From Amycolatopsis camponoti (GTDB taxonomy: Bacteria > Actinomycetota > Actinomycetes > Mycobacteriales > Pseudonocardiaceae), in assembly GCF_902497555.1 (NCBI RefSeq), contig NZ_CABVGP010000001.1:3142501-3206500 (forward strand): DNA of 64,000 nucleotides. Reading direction: 5' to 3'. Positions 24,622 to 36,100 of the stretch are shown here, piece by piece. The translations under genes were made by a program, and so were the position numbers. The notes under the pieces are model-generated. The model was not told where the DNA came from and made no database searches. It saw only the letters and a program-made list of their open reading frames with translations. The first letter of the stretch is position 1. Every line of letters begins with the position of its first letter.

Positions 24622-27600
24622 GTGGAAGAAATCCGGGCCGGGCTCGTCCGGCCGCTCGCCGCCGCGTTGTCCGCCCATCCCGGTGATCGACCGGCCTACT
24701 CGGACGGCACGCGGACCATCACGTACGGGCAGCTCGCCGACCGCAGCGCGATGTACGCCGCCGCGCTCGGCGTCGCGCGGGGCGATCGGGTGCTCGTCCA
24801 CGTCGGCAGCCGGGTCGAGTTCGCCGAGTACCTGATGGCCGTCCTGCGCGCCTCGGCCGTCGGGGTCCCGGTCAGCACGCGGGCGACCGAAGCCGAGCTG
24901 GCGCACATCGCCGACGACTCCGGGGCGACGCTGCTCGTCACCGAGGCGAGGCACGCGGAAATGGCGCACCGGCTCGGCGAAAACCGGAACCTGCGGGTTC
25001 TGGTCGTGGAGGATCCGCCGAGTCGCACGGAGTCCCGGCCGAGAGACGATCTCGGCCTCGACGAACCCGCCTGGCTGCTCTACACCTCCGGCACCACGGG
25101 CCGTCCCAAGGGGGTCCGGCTTTCCCAGCGCGCGATGCTGTGGTCGGCCGCCGCGGGGTACGTCCCGAGGTTCGGGCTGACCGCGGACGACACCCTCCTG
25201 TGGCCGCTGCCGACGCACCACGCCTACGCCTTGTCGCTGGCCTTCGCCGCGACCGTCGCGGTGGGCTGCCACACCCGGTTCGCCGAAAGTGTTTCCCCGG
25301 ACCTGTTCGCCGCCCACCCCGGCTGCGTGCTGGCCGGCGTTCCGGCCACCTACCTGCGCCTGCGCCAGGAGCACGACGGCCCGCTGGGAGCACCGCGGCT
25401 GTGCCTGACGGGTGGTGCGCCGTGCACGCCGGCGACGCGGGCCGCGGTCCGCGACCTGTTCGGCACCGAGCTGCTCGACGGCTACGGCAGCACCGAGACC
25501 GGCGGCAAGATCGCCGTGGAGGCGCCGGGCGCGCCCGGGCTGAGGCCGCTGCCCGGCATGGAGGTCCGGATCGACGCCGGCGAGGTGCTCGTCCGCGGTC
25601 CGGGGCTGATGCTCGGCTACCACCGGCAGGCCTCGCCGTTGCGCGACGGCTGGTACCCCACCGGAGACGCGGGCCGCCTCGAAGACGGCAGGCTCGTCCT
25701 CGACGGGCGGGTCGACGACGTCATCGTCTGCGGCGGCCAGAACGTCCACCCGGCCGAGATCGAGGCGGTGCTCGAGGAGTCGCCGTCGGTGCGGGACGTC
25801 CTCGTCGCCGCCCGGCCCGACGACGTCGTCGGCGCGGTCCCGATCGCCTTCGTGGTCCCCGGGCCGGACGGGTTCGACGCCGAGGAGCTGCGGCGGCTGT
25901 GCCTGAGCCGGCTCTCGCTGTACAAGGTCCCGGTCGCCTACCTCGAGGTCGGCGAAATCCCGCGCACGCCCTCGGGCAAGCCGCGGCGGAACGTCCTGGC
26001 GAGCGCGCCGGAACCGCCGGACCTGGCCGCGGTCGTGCGGGCCGAGCTGGTCGCGCTGTGCGGCCACGACGGCGGCGACGGCTGGCGCGACCGGCCCTTC
26101 ACCGAGCTCGGGCTGTCATCCCTGGCCGGCGTGCAGTTCCGGCACCGGATCACCGCGCTCACCGGCGTGCCCGTCCCGCACTCGCTGATCTACGACTTCC
26201 CGACGCCCGGCGAGGTCATCGCCGAGCTGGCCCGCCTGGCCTCGGGCAGCTGGGCGACGCGGGCGCCGGCGCGGCCGGTGCCCGCCGACGAGCCGATCGC
26301 CGTCGTGGCGATGGCCTGCCGGTTCCCCGGCGGCGTGCGCTCACCGGAAGACCTCTGGCGGCTCGTCGCTGACCAGGTCGACGCGACGAGCGAGTTCCCG
26401 GCCGACCGCGGCTGGGACCCCGACGAGCTGTACGACCCGGATCCCGACGCGCTCGGCCGGTCGGTGACGCGCCGCGGCGGTTTCCTCGACGGCGCGGGGG
26501 ACTTCGACGCGGGCGTGTTCGGCATCTCGCCCCGGGAGGCGCTCGCGACCGACCCGCAGCAGCGGCTGCTGCTGGAGACGTCGTGGGAAGCGTTCGAGCG
26601 GGCCGGCATCGACGTCGCGACGCTGCGCGGCAGCGACACCGGCGTGTTCGTCGGGGTGATGAACGAGGACTACGCGAGCCGGTTCACCACCCCTCACGAG
26701 CTCGAAGCGTGGCTGGGCATCGGGTCTTCGCACGCGGTGGCCTCGGGCCGGATCTCCTACACCTTCGGGCTGACCGGCCCGGCGCTCACCGTCGACACGG
26801 CTTGCTCGTCGTCGCTGGTCGCCCTGCACCTCGCGGCGAAAGCGCTGCGCGCGGGCGAATGTTCGCTCGCGGTCGCCGGCGGGGCGACGGTGATGGCGAC
26901 CCCGCGGACCTTCCTGGCCTTCAGCCGCCAGCGCGGCCTGTCCCCGGACGGGCGCTGCCGGTCGTACGCCGCCGGGGCGGACGGCACGGCGTGGTCCGAG
27001 GGCGCCGGCGTCCTCCTGCTGGAGCGGCTGTCCGACGCCCGCCGCCACGGGCACCCGGTCCTGGCGCTCCTGCGCGGCACGGCGGTGAACGCCGACGGCG
27101 CGTCGAACGGCCTGACCGCCCCGAACGGGCGCGCGCAGCAGGCCCTGATCGCGGCGGCCCTCGCCGACGCCGGGCTGACCGCGGCCGACGTCGACGCCGT
27201 CGAGGGCCACGGCACGGGCACGTCCCTGGGGGACCCGATCGAGGCGGAGGCGGTGATCGCGGCCTACGGGCGCGACCGGGACGGCGACCCGCTGCGGCTC
27301 GGTTCGGTGAAGTCGAACCTCGGCCACACCCAAGCCGCCGCCGGGGTCGCCGGCGTGATCAAGATGGTGACGGCGTTGCAGCACGAGCAGCTTCCGCCGT
27401 CGCTGTACGCGGACGAGCCGAGCCCGCACGTCGACTGGGCGGGCAGCGGGGTGGCCCTGCTCGACACGGCGCGGCCCTGGCCGCGCACGAGCCGGGTCCG
27501 CCGGGCCGGCGTGTCCGCCTTCGGGATCGGCGGTACCAACGCGCACGTGCTCGTCGAAGAGGCACCGGCGCCGGAAGTCCCGGCGCCGCAAGCATTTCCG

Positions 27601-30600
27601 GCGGCACCGCTGCTGCTCAGCGCGGCCGACGACGCAGGGCTGCGGCGCGTCGCGGCCGGCTTGGCCGAGGTCGGCGGCACCGCCGACGTCGCCTACACCC
27701 TCGCCCGCCGGACGCCGCTCAAGCACCGCGTGCTGGTTACCCCGGACGCCGTCCGGGATGTCGCCGAAGGCCGCCTACCCGGCCGGACCGTGCGCGGCGG
27801 GACCCGGCTGGCGGTGCTGTTCAGCGGGCAGGGCGCCCAGCGCGCCGGGATGGGACGGGAGCTTTCCGAGCTGTTCCCGGTGTTCGCCGGCGCCTTCGAG
27901 AAAGCCTGCGACGCGATCGGCGGCCCGGTGCGCGACATCGCGTTCGCCGGCGGCGAGGCGCTGGACCGCACCGACCACGCGCAGGCCGCGTTGTTCGCCT
28001 TCGAAGTCGCCCAGTACCGGCTCTTCGAGTCCTGGGGACTGCGCCCGGACGTGCTGGCCGGGCACTCGGTCGGCGAGATCGCCGCCGCGCACGTCGCCGG
28101 CGTGCTGTCCCTTCAGGATGCGGCGACGCTGGTCGCCGCGCGCGGCCGGCTCATGGCCGGGCTCCCGGGCGGCGGGGTGATGATCGCCGTCGAGGCCACC
28201 GAAGCCGAGGTGGCGCCGCTGGTGGTTGACGGCGTCTCGATCGCCGCGGTCAACGGCCCGCGCTCGCTCGTCCTCTCCGGTGAGGACGCCGCGACAACGG
28301 CCCTGGCCGCCCGCTTCGGCGGCGGGACGCGGCTGCGCGTCAGCCACGCGTTCCATTCGCCGCTGCTGGCCCCGATGCTCGACGAGTTCCACGACGTCGC
28401 CACCGGGCTGAAGCACCACCGGCCGTCCCTGCCGCTGGTCTCGTGCCTGACCGGGCAGCTCGTCGACGAGCTCGAGCCCGGCCACTGGCGCCGCCACGCC
28501 CGCTCGGCCGTGCGGTTCGCCGACGCCCTCGCCACGATCGCCGCACCCGGCCCGGTCATCGGCTTGGAGATCGGCCCGGCGCCCGTGCTCAGCCGCATCG
28601 CGGCCGGCACCTCGCCGGCGACCATGACGGGCAGCGGGGTGCTGGCCGCGGCCGGCGCGGTGCACACCGCGGGGGTCCCCGTCGACTGGCGCGCGGTGTT
28701 CGCCGGCAGCGGCGCCCGGATCACGGCGCTGCCCACGTACCCGTTCGAGCGCACCCGGTACTGGCTCGACCCGCCGTCGCCGCCGGAGCCGGCGGGCGGC
28801 GACCACGCGGTCCTCGGCCCGGCCCTGGTCGCGCCCGACTCGCCGCGGATCGTGCACGGCGGCTCGCTCGGCCTTCGCCGGCACCGGTGGCTCGCCGACC
28901 ACGTCGTCGGGGGAGCGGTCCTCGCGCCCGGCACGGCGTTCGTCGAGCTGGCCCTGCACGCCGGCGGGACGGCCGTCGAGGAGCTCACGATCGAGGCGCC
29001 GCTGCGGCTCGACGCGGGCGAGGACGTGCACGTCCAGGTCGTCGTGGACGGGCCGCACGTCGACGTCTACGCCCGGCGTCCGGCGGACGAGCGGTGGCGG
29101 AAGCACGCGGGCGGCCGGCTGCGCGCGCGTGGGCCCCGCCCGGCCGGGTGGACCGGGGAGTGGCCGCCGCCGGACGCGGCGGAAGCCGACGTCGCCGAGG
29201 CCTACCGCGCGCACTCTTACGGGCCCGCTTTCCGAGCCGTGCACCGGTTGTGGACGCGGGACGAGGAGTTCTTCGCCGAAGTGGAACTGGCGCCGGACGT
29301 CGGCGGACGGTTCTCACTGCACCCCGCCCTGCTGGACGCCGCCGTGCACGCGACGGCGCTCGCCGAGGGACCGGGCGCCGAGCCGAGGGTGCCGTTCCTC
29401 TGGAGCGGCGTCGAGGTCCACGCGCCCGGCGCGCGGCGGGCCCGGGTGCACGGCGTCCGCCTAGGCGCCGGCGCCGTCCGCGTCACGCTGTTCGACGACG
29501 ACGGGAATCCGGTGGCCCGCGTCGCATCCCTGACGACGCGGCCGATGGCGGCGCGGGACACGATGCTCTACCGTCCACAGTGGATTCCGCTGGCGCCGGT
29601 CGCGGCCGGGGAACCGGTCCGGGTGGTGGAGATCGAGCCCGGCGACGTCCGGGCGGCGGCCGGCCGGGCGCTCACCGTGCTCCACGACTGGCAGGACCGC
29701 GGCGACCGGCTGATCCTCGTGACCAGGAACGCGACCGGGCCGGATCCGGACCTCGGCGCCGCGGCGGTCTGGGGTCTCGGGTGCGCCGCGGCGGCGGAGT
29801 ACCCGGGCCGGATCAGCCTGGTCGACCTGGAACCCGGCTTCCCGGTGGAGCGGGTGGCCGACGTTGTCGGCGGTAGCGCGGAGCCGCAGATCGCCATCCG
29901 CGCCGGGACGCCGCAGGTGCTGCGGATAGCGCGGACGGCGCCGTCCGACGGCCGGCCGTTCGGTCCGGACGGGACGGTGCTGATCACCGGCGGGACGGGC
30001 GCGCTCGGCCGGGCGCTGGCCCGGCACCTGGTCACCGCGCACGGCGTCCGGCACCTGCTGCTGGTGAGCCGGCGCGGGCCGGCCGCCCCCGGCGCCGAAG
30101 AGCTGCGGGCGGAGCTGGGTGCGGCAGTGCGGATCGTCGCTGCCGACGTCACGGACCGCGCCACCGTCGAGCGATTGGTCGAGAGCTGCGACCCGCCGCT
30201 GACGGCGGTGGTGCACAGCGCGGCGGTGGTGGACGACGGGGTCCTGGCCGCGCAGACGCCGGAGCGCCTGGACACGGTGCTGCGCCCGAAGGTGGACGCG
30301 GCGGTGGTGCTCGACGAGGTGACCCGGCACCGGCCGCTGACGGCGTTCGTCCTGTTCTCGTCGATCGCCGGAGTGTTCGGCAAGGCGGGTCAGGCCAACT
30401 ACGCGGCCGCCAACCGGGTCCTGGACGCGCTGGCGTCCCGCCGCCGGGCGGCCGGGCTCCCCGCGTTGTCACTGGCGTGGGGGCTGTGGGAGCTGGGCAC
30501 CGGCCTCGGCGACCGCATCTCGGCCACGGCCAAGCGGCGGATGCAAGCGTCCGGCGTCGAAGGGCTCACCGAGGAGCAAGGCCTGGCGTTGTTCGACGCG

Positions 30601-30978
30601 GCGCTCGGCTCGCCCGAGCCGGTACTGGTCCCGGTCCGGTTCGACCCGTCGGCCGCGCTGGCCCCGCTGACCGGCGGGTCACGCGCCGTCGCCCCGCGCC
30701 CGAGCTGGCCGCGGGACCCGGCCGAGCCCGAGCTGCGCGAGCTTGTGCGCGCGGAGGTGGCGGCGGTACTGGGCCACCCGGACGCGGCGGTGATCGCCGA
30801 CGACCGGTCGTTCCTCGAACTCGGTTTCGACTCCCTGACGGTGATCGAGCTGCGCACGCGCCTGACCGGGTTGTCGGGAACCGACCTGCCGGCCACGGTC
30901 GTCTTCGACCAGCCGACCGTGGCCCAGCTCGCCCGCTTCCTCCGGGAGCGGGGCGGTCAGTCGGCGACGATCCGGTGA
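24622..30978 (+). CDS. monomodular type I polyketide synthase with acyl-AMP ligase loading domain
   Basis: 2118 aa from GTG 24622 (CGGAGC upstream). Domains in order: adenylation 1-470 ([40 protein letters not shown]); ACP1 with Ser near 498 (GLSSL); KS 556-985 with Cys near 727 (DTACSSS), EGHGTGT and KSNLGH; AT about 1069-1376 with GHSVGE and HAFHS, the malonyl-CoA signature; DH about 1398-1650 with [10 protein letters not shown] and [11 protein letters not shown], both catalytic residues present; KR about 1785-1960 (GTGALG, VDD of B-type, [17 protein letters not shown]); ACP2 with Ser near 2070 (GFDSL). No ER or thioesterase. It would activate an acid, extend it once (or iteratively) and give a 2-enoyl-ACP. 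No other pathway genes flank it, so product and release are unknown. Confidence 0.95.
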   Translation: MEEIRAGLVRPLAAALSAHPGDRPAYSDGTRTITYGQLADRSAMYAAALGVARGDRVLVHVGSRVEFAEYLMAVLRASAVGVPVSTRATEAELAHIADDSGATLLVTEARHAEMAHRLGENRNLRVLVVEDPPSRTESRPRDDLGLDEPAWLLYTSGTTGRPKGVRLSQRAMLWSAAAGYVPRFGLTADDTLLWPLPTHHAYALSLAFAATVAVGCHTRFAESVSPDLFAAHPGCVLAGVPATYLRLRQEHDGPLGAPRLCLTGGAPCTPATRAAVRDLFGTELLDGYGSTETGGKIAVEAPGAPGLRPLPGMEVRIDAGEVLVRGPGLMLGYHRQASPLRDGWYPTGDAGRLEDGRLVLDGRVDDVIVCGGQNVHPAEIEAVLEESPSVRDVLVAARPDDVVGAVPIAFVVPGPDGFDAEELRRLCLSRLSLYKVPVAYLEVGEIPRTPSGKPRRNVLASAPEPPDLAAVVRAELVALCGHDGGDGWRDRPFTELGLSSLAGVQFRHRITALTGVPVPHSLIYDFPTPGEVIAELARLASGSWATRAPARPVPADEPIAVVAMACRFPGGVRSPEDLWRLVADQVDATSEFPADRGWDPDELYDPDPDALGRSVTRRGGFLDGAGDFDAGVFGISPREALATDPQQRLLLETSWEAFERAGIDVATLRGSDTGVFVGVMNEDYASRFTTPHELEAWLGIGSSHAVASGRISYTFGLTGPALTVDTACSSSLVALHLAAKALRAGECSLAVAGGATVMATPRTFLAFSRQRGLSPDGRCRSYAAGADGTAWSEGAGVLLLERLSDARRHGHPVLALLRGTAVNADGASNGLTAPNGRAQQALIAAALADAGLTAADVDAVEGHGTGTSLGDPIEAEAVIAAYGRDRDGDPLRLGSVKSNLGHTQAAAGVAGVIKMVTALQHEQLPPSLYADEPSPHVDWAGSGVALLDTARPWPRTSRVRRAGVSAFGIGGTNAHVLVEEAPAPEVPAPQAFPAAPLLLSAADDAGLRRVAAGLAEVGGTADVAYTLARRTPLKHRVLVTPDAVRDVAEGRLPGRTVRGGTRLAVLFSGQGAQRAGMGRELSELFPVFAGAFEKACDAIGGPVRDIAFAGGEALDRTDHAQAALFAFEVAQYRLFESWGLRPDVLAGHSVGEIAAAHVAGVLSLQDAATLVAARGRLMAGLPGGGVMIAVEATEAEVAPLVVDGVSIAAVNGPRSLVLSGEDAATTALAARFGGGTRLRVSHAFHSPLLAPMLDEFHDVATGLKHHRPSLPLVSCLTGQLVDELEPGHWRRHARSAVRFADALATIAAPGPVIGLEIGPAPVLSRIAAGTSPATMTGSGVLAAAGAVHTAGVPVDWRAVFAGSGARITALPTYPFERTRYWLDPPSPPEPAGGDHAVLGPALVAPDSPRIVHGGSLGLRRHRWLADHVVGGAVLAPGTAFVELALHAGGTAVEELTIEAPLRLDAGEDVHVQVVVDGPHVDVYARRPADERWRKHAGGRLRARGPRPAGWTGEWPPPDAAEADVAEAYRAHSYGPAFRAVHRLWTRDEEFFAEVELAPDVGGRFSLHPALLDAAVHATALAEGPGAEPRVPFLWSGVEVHAPGARRARVHGVRLGAGAVRVTLFDDDGNPVARVASLTTRPMAARDTMLYRPQWIPLAPVAAGEPVRVVEIEPGDVRAAAGRALTVLHDWQDRGDRLILVTRNATGPDPDLGAAAVWGLGCAAAAEYPGRISLVDLEPGFPVERVADVVGGSAEPQIAIRAGTPQVLRIARTAPSDGRPFGPDGTVLITGGTGALGRALARHLVTAHGVRHLLLVSRRGPAAPGAEELRAELGAAVRIVAADVTDRATVERLVESCDPPLTAVVHSAAVVDDGVLAAQTPERLDTVLRPKVDAAVVLDEVTRHRPLTAFVLFSSIAGVFGKAGQANYAAANRVLDALASRRRAAGLPALSLAWGLWELGTGLGDRISATAKRRMQASGVEGLTEEQGLALFDAALGSPEPVLVPVRFDPSAALAPLTGGSRAVAPRPSWPRDPAEPELRELVRAEVAAVLGHPDAAVIADDRSFLELGFDSLTVIELRTRLTGLSGTDLPATVVFDQPTVAQLARFLRERGGQSATIR

Positions 30979-31769
30979 CGCAGTTGTTCCAGCGTCTTCG
31001 TCAGCAGCCGCGACACCTGCATCTGCGAGACGCCGACGCGCTCGGCGATCTGGCTCTGCGTGAGCTCCTCGACGAACCGCATCTCGATGATCGCGCGTTC
31101 ACGGGGCGGGAGGCCCGCCATCGCGGCCTGCAACGTCAGGTGGTCGTCGGATTTGGTGTACGGGGACTCGTGGTCGGCGAGCTGGTCGGCGACCGTGACG
31201 TCGGTGCCGCCGCGGGCGGGGGCGTCGAGGGACGCCGGCTTGTAGGCCTCCGCCGCGAGGAGTCCTTCCCGGACCGTCTCGACGTCGATGTCGAGGTGGG
31301 CCGCGAGCTCGCTCGGGGTGGGGGAGCGGCCGAGGTCGTGGGCCAGCTCGCCGGTCGCCCGGGCCAGGGTCTGCTGCAGTTCCTTGAGCCCGCGGGGCAC
31401 GCGCATCGACCAGGCGCTGTCGCGGAAGTGCCGGCGGACCTCGCCCATGATCGTCGGGACGGCGAAGGACAGGAAGTCGCGGCCCTTGCCGGGGTCGTAG
31501 CGGTCGACGGCGTGGATCAGGCCGGTCCGGGCGACCTGCACGAGGTCGTCGTAGGACTCGCCGCGGCCGCCGAAGCGCTTGGCGATGTTCTCGGCGAGCT
31601 CGAGGTGCTCGGTGATCAGCCGGTCGCGCAGCCCGGTCCGGCGCGGGTCCTCGGCCGGCAGCCGGCTGTGCTCGTGGAACAGCGGAACGCAATGGGCGAA
31701 CTGGTTCGACCGCCGCGGCGTGGACGCGACGAGCGTCGCGGGGGGTCGCTCCGGTGCTCTGACAACCAT
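30957..31769 (-). CDS. sigF: SigF/SigB-family RNA polymerase sigma factor
   Basis: 270 aa. Region 2 is clear ([51 protein letters not shown]), followed by region 3 ([20 protein letters not shown]) and region 4 HTH ([20 protein letters not shown]), all diagnostic of the SigB/SigF/SigG group used in actinobacterial stress and differentiation. ATG 31769 gives the usual length. The gene converges with and overlaps the PKS by 22 bp. No anti-sigma RsbW gene is adjacent, although two HATPase-related genes lie elsewhere in the window. A strong SigF-type promoter precedes it (31876-31900). The symbol denotes the family; the orthologue is not certain. Confidence 0.93.
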   Translation of the reverse strand: MVVRAPERPPATLVASTPRRSNQFAHCVPLFHEHSRLPAEDPRRTGLRDRLITEHLELAENIAKRFGGRGESYDDLVQVARTGLIHAVDRYDPGKGRDFLSFAVPTIMGEVRRHFRDSAWSMRVPRGLKELQQTLARATGELAHDLGRSPTPSELAAHLDIDVETVREGLLAAEAYKPASLDAPARGGTDVTVADQLADHESPYTKSDDHLTLQAAMAGLPPRERAIIEMRFVEELTQSQIAERVGVSQMQVSRLLTKTLEQLRHRIVAD

Positions 31770-31875
31770 GGTGCCCACATACCCAAAGCCGTCCGGAATC
31801 ACACGAAGCGGTGAGGGCGACGACGGGTATTGGTGCACTCGGAGTAACCGGTGTGCGCGGCGAAAACTCGCCTGG

Positions 31876-31900
31876 TTACCCACTTTTCCGGCGGTGAAAC
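31876..31900 (-). promoter_or_regulatory. SigF/SigB-type promoter of the sigma gene
   Basis: On the minus strand the sequence reads GTTT-N15-GGGTAA, matching the SigB/SigF consensus (GTTT, 13-16 bp, GGGTA[TA]). Predicted start about 95 nt before the ATG of the sigma gene. A weaker second candidate (GTGT-N16-GGGTAT) lies just upstream of the start codon. This suggests the sigma factor transcribes its own gene. Confidence 0.75.
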
Positions 31901-31915
31901 CTCGCCGGGCGTCGG

Positions 31916-32908
31916 TCAGTTCCCGCCGCAGGGCAGCGCTCCGGCGCGCAGGGCGTGGCCGCCGTCGTTCGCGTCGTCCGCCCACACCACCGCCTTGCGC
32001 CCGGCGGCGCACGTCGAGGGCGGGGCGATCGCGAACCCCTCGTTGTTGTAGTCCGGCATCTTCGACGGCCGCGCGTACGTCGCCGACACCGTGAACTGGC
32101 CGCCGGCGAGCTTCAGCGTCGCGGACTTCCCGCCGCACGTGTCGTCGCAGACCGACCAGAGGCTTCCCGTTTCCGGGTCGAACTCCAGCTCCATGACCTT
32201 CGGAAACCCGGACGCGATGGTCGCCACGCGGGTGAACCCGCCGCCCGCCTGGTCGAGCGCGTAGGCGTAGATCTTGCCTTCGTCCTCGAGACCGACGAAG
32301 TAGAGGCCGGTGCCGTGGCCGGCGTAAGCCGCCGGGTCGTAGGCCGCCTTCGTGCGGTCGTCGCGGAAGCCGCCGGCGGTCAGGAACGCGTCCGGGACCC
32401 AGGTGATGCCCTCGAAACCGCCGTTGTCGTCGACCGAGGGCAGGTCATCGGTGAGGTCCCACTCCGCGACCGCGTTCAGCGACTTCGACGACGACGCGGT
32501 GTCGAACCGCAGCACCTTCAGCAGGCTGCCGTCTTCGTCGTTGTCACGCTCGGTCGCCGCGAACACACCGTCGGGCGTGGCCACCACGCCTTCGGCGTCC
32601 GGGTCGCCGCTGCCACTCCGGTAGTGCAGCTTCTTGCCGCCCGGCCAGCCGCTGTCCGGCGTCCACGTGCTGCCCTGGTGGACGAGCCGGTACAGGGTGC
32701 CGGGGCCGTTCTTGACCGCCCACAGCACGTCGGGGCCCTGGAACGACAGCCCGCTGAGGTTCTCGCCGAAGACGCCGGCGGCGTCGGCCACGGTGACGGC
32801 CGGATCGCCGGGCCACTTCGCGGTCGCGGCCCGCGCACTGCCGGGGGAGGCGGTGAGGAGGGCCGGAAGAAGGATCGCGGGGGCGATGAGCCGGAGGGAG
32901 ATACGCAC
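31916..32908 (-). CDS. secreted beta-propeller-like protein
   Basis: 330 aa from GTG 32908 with AGGAG seven bases upstream. Residues 1-32 are a Sec signal peptide (RISLRLIAPAILLPALLTAS...ARA). The mature part repeats beta-blades: LSGLSFQGPDVLWAVKNGPGTLYRL, EGVVATPDGVFAATERDND, FEGITWVPDAFLTAGGF, MELEFDPETGSLWSVCDDTCGG. This resembles SdiA-regulated or esterase-like-phytase propellers. One disulfide candidate (CDDTC) and a C-terminal Cys pair are present. No lipobox. Substrate unknown. Divergent from the large cellulolytic enzyme, sharing a 255-bp intergenic region. Confidence 0.85.
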   Translation of the reverse strand: MRISLRLIAPAILLPALLTASPGSARAATAKWPGDPAVTVADAAGVFGENLSGLSFQGPDVLWAVKNGPGTLYRLVHQGSTWTPDSGWPGGKKLHYRSGSGDPDAEGVVATPDGVFAATERDNDEDGSLLKVLRFDTASSSKSLNAVAEWDLTDDLPSVDDNGGFEGITWVPDAFLTAGGFRDDRTKAAYDPAAYAGHGTGLYFVGLEDEGKIYAYALDQAGGGFTRVATIASGFPKVMELEFDPETGSLWSVCDDTCGGKSATLKLAGGQFTVSATYARPSKMPDYNNEGFAIAPPSTCAAGRKAVVWADDANDGGHALRAGALPCGGN

Positions 32909-33023
32909 GTCGTGCTCCTGAGGGGCGGGGCGGCGGCGTCGGGAGATGATCTTGACGAAGGGGACTGTACCCACCGCGGGTGGTGGGCGCATCCGCCGAA
33001 CGGACTGGGCCATTCGGGTCGTG

Positions 33024-33034
33024 TCCACTGTGGA
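33024..33034. repeat. dispersed palindrome TCCACTGTGGA (intergenic copy)
   Basis: The only intergenic exact copy of an 11-bp palindrome TCCAC(A/T)GTGGA. Other exact copies start at 1127, 9985, 17422, 29574, 36496 and 52817; near copies occur around 7026, 15494, 16468, 17246 and 56712. Copies inside genes occur in all three reading frames. Confidence 0.7.
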
Positions 33035-33111
33035 CGACGAGGCGAGTTCGACGACGTGGTCGAATCCGCCGATACTTTCGCTCGGGTGGCGGAGCCGTTA
33101 CACTCCCGTGC

Positions 33112-33125
33112 TGGGAGCGCTCCCA
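33112..33125. promoter_or_regulatory. CebR/CelR-type operator
   Basis: TGGGAGCGCTCCCA, a perfect 14-bp palindrome identical to the known CebR/CelR (LacI family) binding site of Streptomyces and Thermobifida cellulase genes. It sits just downstream of a promoter-like TTTCGC-N17-TACACT and 38 bp before the ATG of the multi-domain glycoside-active enzyme, where bound repressor would block transcription until cello-oligosaccharides are present. Confidence 0.88.
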
Positions 33126-33163
33126 GGTCGACTGTCCCTGTCGTATTTCTCCAGGAGGTCGGT

Positions 33164-36100
33164 ATGACCCGGCGTTTCTCCCGGGCGCTCGTGGTCGGCT
33201 TGCTCTTCGCCGCCTGCGTCGTCGCTCCCTCCCCGGCCACCGCCGGAACCACCGCGGCACCCACGCGGATCATGGCGCTCGGCGACTCCATCACCGGCTC
33301 GCCCGGGTGCTGGCGCGCGCTGCTCTGGCAGCACCTGCAGGCCACCGGCCACACCGACGTCGACTTCGTCGGGACGCTTCCCGCCCAGGGCTGTGGCTTC
33401 ACCTACGACGGCGAGAACGAGGGCCACGGCGGGTTCCTCGCCACCGGCATCGTCCGGGACAACCAGCTCCCAGGCTGGCTTTCCGCCACCCGGCCGGACA
33501 TCGTCCTGATGCACCTCGGCACCAACGACGTCTGGAACGGCATCGCGGCGAGCACGATCCTCGACGCCTACACGACCCTGCTCGGCCAGATGCGGGCGAG
33601 CAACCCGGCGACGAAGCTCGTCGTCGCGAAGATCATCCCGATGAACCCCGCCAACTGTGCCGCCTGTGCCCAGCGGGTCGTCGACCTGAACAGCGCGATT
33701 CCCGCCTGGGCCCAGGCGCACAGCACCGCGGCTTCGCCGATCACCGTCGCCGACCAGTGGACCGGCTTCGACACCGCGGCCGACACCACCGACGGCGTGC
33801 ACCCGAACAGCACCACCGGCATCCAGAAGATGGAAAGCCGCTGGTACCCGGCCCTGGTCGCGGCGCTGCCCACCAGCACGGCGGTGGCGGGCCTGCACGT
33901 CAGCGGCACCCAGGTCGCCGAAGCGAACGGCGCGGCGTTCGTCATGCGCGGCGTCAACCACCCGTACGCCTGGTACCCGAGCCAGACCGGCGCCTTCGCG
34001 GACATCAAGTCCTTCGGGGCCAACACCGTGCGCGTCGTGCTCGGCAGCGGCCAGCGGTGGGGCCCGACGTCGGCGGCCGAGGTCGCGAACGTCGTCTCGC
34101 TGTGCAAGCAGTCCCGGCTCATTTGTGCGCTGGAAGCGCACGACACCACCGGATACGGCGAGGAGGGCGCGGCCGCGAGCCTGGACCAGGCCGCGAGCTA
34201 CTGGATCAGCGTCGCCAGTGCGCTGAAGGGCCAGGAGAACTACGTCGTGATCAACCTCGGCAACGAGCCGTTCGGAAACAACCAGCAGGTGAGCGCGACC
34301 TGGGCGAGCGCGACGAGCAACGCGATCACGCGGCTTCGCGGCGCCGGCCTGGAGCACCTGCTGATGGCCGACGCGCCGATGTGGGGCCAGGACTGGCAGA
34401 ACATCATGCGCGACAACGCCGCCTCGGTGGAGAACGCCGATCCGCGGCACAACACCGTGTTCTCCCTCCACATGTACGGCGTCTACGACACCGCGGCCGA
34501 GATCACCGGGTACTTCGACGCCTTCCGCACCGCCGGCCTGCCGCTGGTGGTGGGGGAGTTCGGGAACATGCACACCGACGGCAACCCCGACGAGGACACG
34601 ATCATGGCCCAGGCGCAGGCCCGCGGCCTCGGTTACCTCGGCTGGTCGTGGAGCGGTAACAGCAGCGACGTCGCCTACCTCGACCTGGTGAACAACTTCA
34701 ACGCCGCCAGTTTGACGGCGTGGGGAGAGCGCTTTCTGAACGGCACGAACGGTGTCCGCCAGACGTCGAAGGAAGCCACGATCTACGGCGGCGGCACCGC
34801 GGACACCGTGGCCCCGACGACGCCGGGCACGCCGTCCGCGTCGGCGGTGACGTCGACCGGCGCCACGCTGAGCTGGAGTGCCTCGACCGACAACGTGGGC
34901 GTCACCGGCTACGACGTCCTCCGGGCGACCGGCAGCGGCACGTTCAGCCAGGTCGGCACGACGGGGACGACCACGTTCACCGACACCGGCCTGACCGCCT
35001 CGACGACCTACCGGTACCAGGTGCGGGCCCGTGACGCGGCGGGGAACGTTTCGGCGAACTCCTCGGCGGCGACCGTGACGACCGCCGCGGGCGGCACCGG
35101 GACGTGCAGGATCGGCTATTCCGCGCCGGCCTGGGGCGGGGGCACCGGGTTCACCGCCTCCGTGACCATCACCAACACGGGCACGGGCACGCTCACCGGC
35201 TGGACGCTGGCCTTCACCTACGCCGACGGCCAGCGCGTGACCCTGCCCGGCTGGGGCGCGACCTTCACGCAGAACGGCGGCGCGGTCACCGCCACCAACC
35301 TGTCCTGGAACGGCACGCTGGCCCCGAACGCGTCGACCGGCATCGGCTTCAACGGCACGGTCACCGGGGCCAATCCGGCACCGGCTTCGTTCACCCTCAA
35401 CGGAAGCCCTTGCACGACCGCGCCGACGTTCGACAAGCTGAACCGCGGGGTGGTCAGCGTCCACACCGCGGCGGGGAACCAGGTCGGCTGGCGGCTGCTG
35501 GCCGACGACCCCGCGGGCGTGGCGTTCGCCGTCTACCGCGACGGCACGAGGGTGACGCGGACGCCCGCCGGTGGGCCGACCGGCTTCCTCGACGCGGGCG
35601 CTCCCGCCGGGGCGAACTACACCGTCCGCGCCGTCGTCGGCGGTGTCGAACGCATGTCGGCCTTCGCCGCGGAGAAGTCGCTGACCCTGGACAGCACAGC
35701 CGCGGCGAGCACCCGGGACGTGCCGATCCAGATCCCGCCCGGCGGCACCACGCCGTCCGGGGAGAGCTACACCTACGCCGCGAACGACGCGAGCGTCGGC
35801 GACCTGGACGGCGACGGCCAGTACGAAATCGTCCTGAAGTGGGATCCGAGCAACGCCAAGGACAACTCGCAGTCCGGCTACACCGGGGACGTCTACGTCG
35901 ACGCCTACCGGCTGGACGGCACCCGCCTCTGGCGGATCGACCTGGGCCGCAACATCCGCGCCGGCGCGCACTACACGCAGTTCCAGGTCTTCGACTACGA
36001 CGGCGACGGCCGGGCCGAGGTCGCCATGAAGACTGCCGACGGCACGCGGTCGGGCACCGGGCAGGTCATCGGCAATGCGAGCGCGGACTACCGCAACTCG

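Larger units (their letters stand above)
32909..33163. other. divergent intergenic region
   Basis: 255 bp between two divergently transcribed secreted-protein genes. It holds the ribosome site of the minus gene at the left edge, an exact TCCACTGTGGA palindrome (33024-33034), a promoter-like TTTCGC-N17-TACACT (33076-33104) and the CebR-type operator (33112-33125). No convincing small ORF. Confidence 0.6.

Noticed and set aside
20852..24835. Very long open frame on the plus strand opposite the effector gene
   Set aside because: A GC-frame shadow: low-complexity Arg/Leu/Val/Asp composition, no domain, and the opposite strand encodes a coherent domain-bearing protein with a good ribosome site.
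24622..30978. Start of the PKS at an upstream in-frame codon near 24382
   Set aside because: That extension runs antisense to the effector N-terminus, reads as low-complexity and lacks a ribosome site; GTG 24622 begins directly before the adenylation domain.
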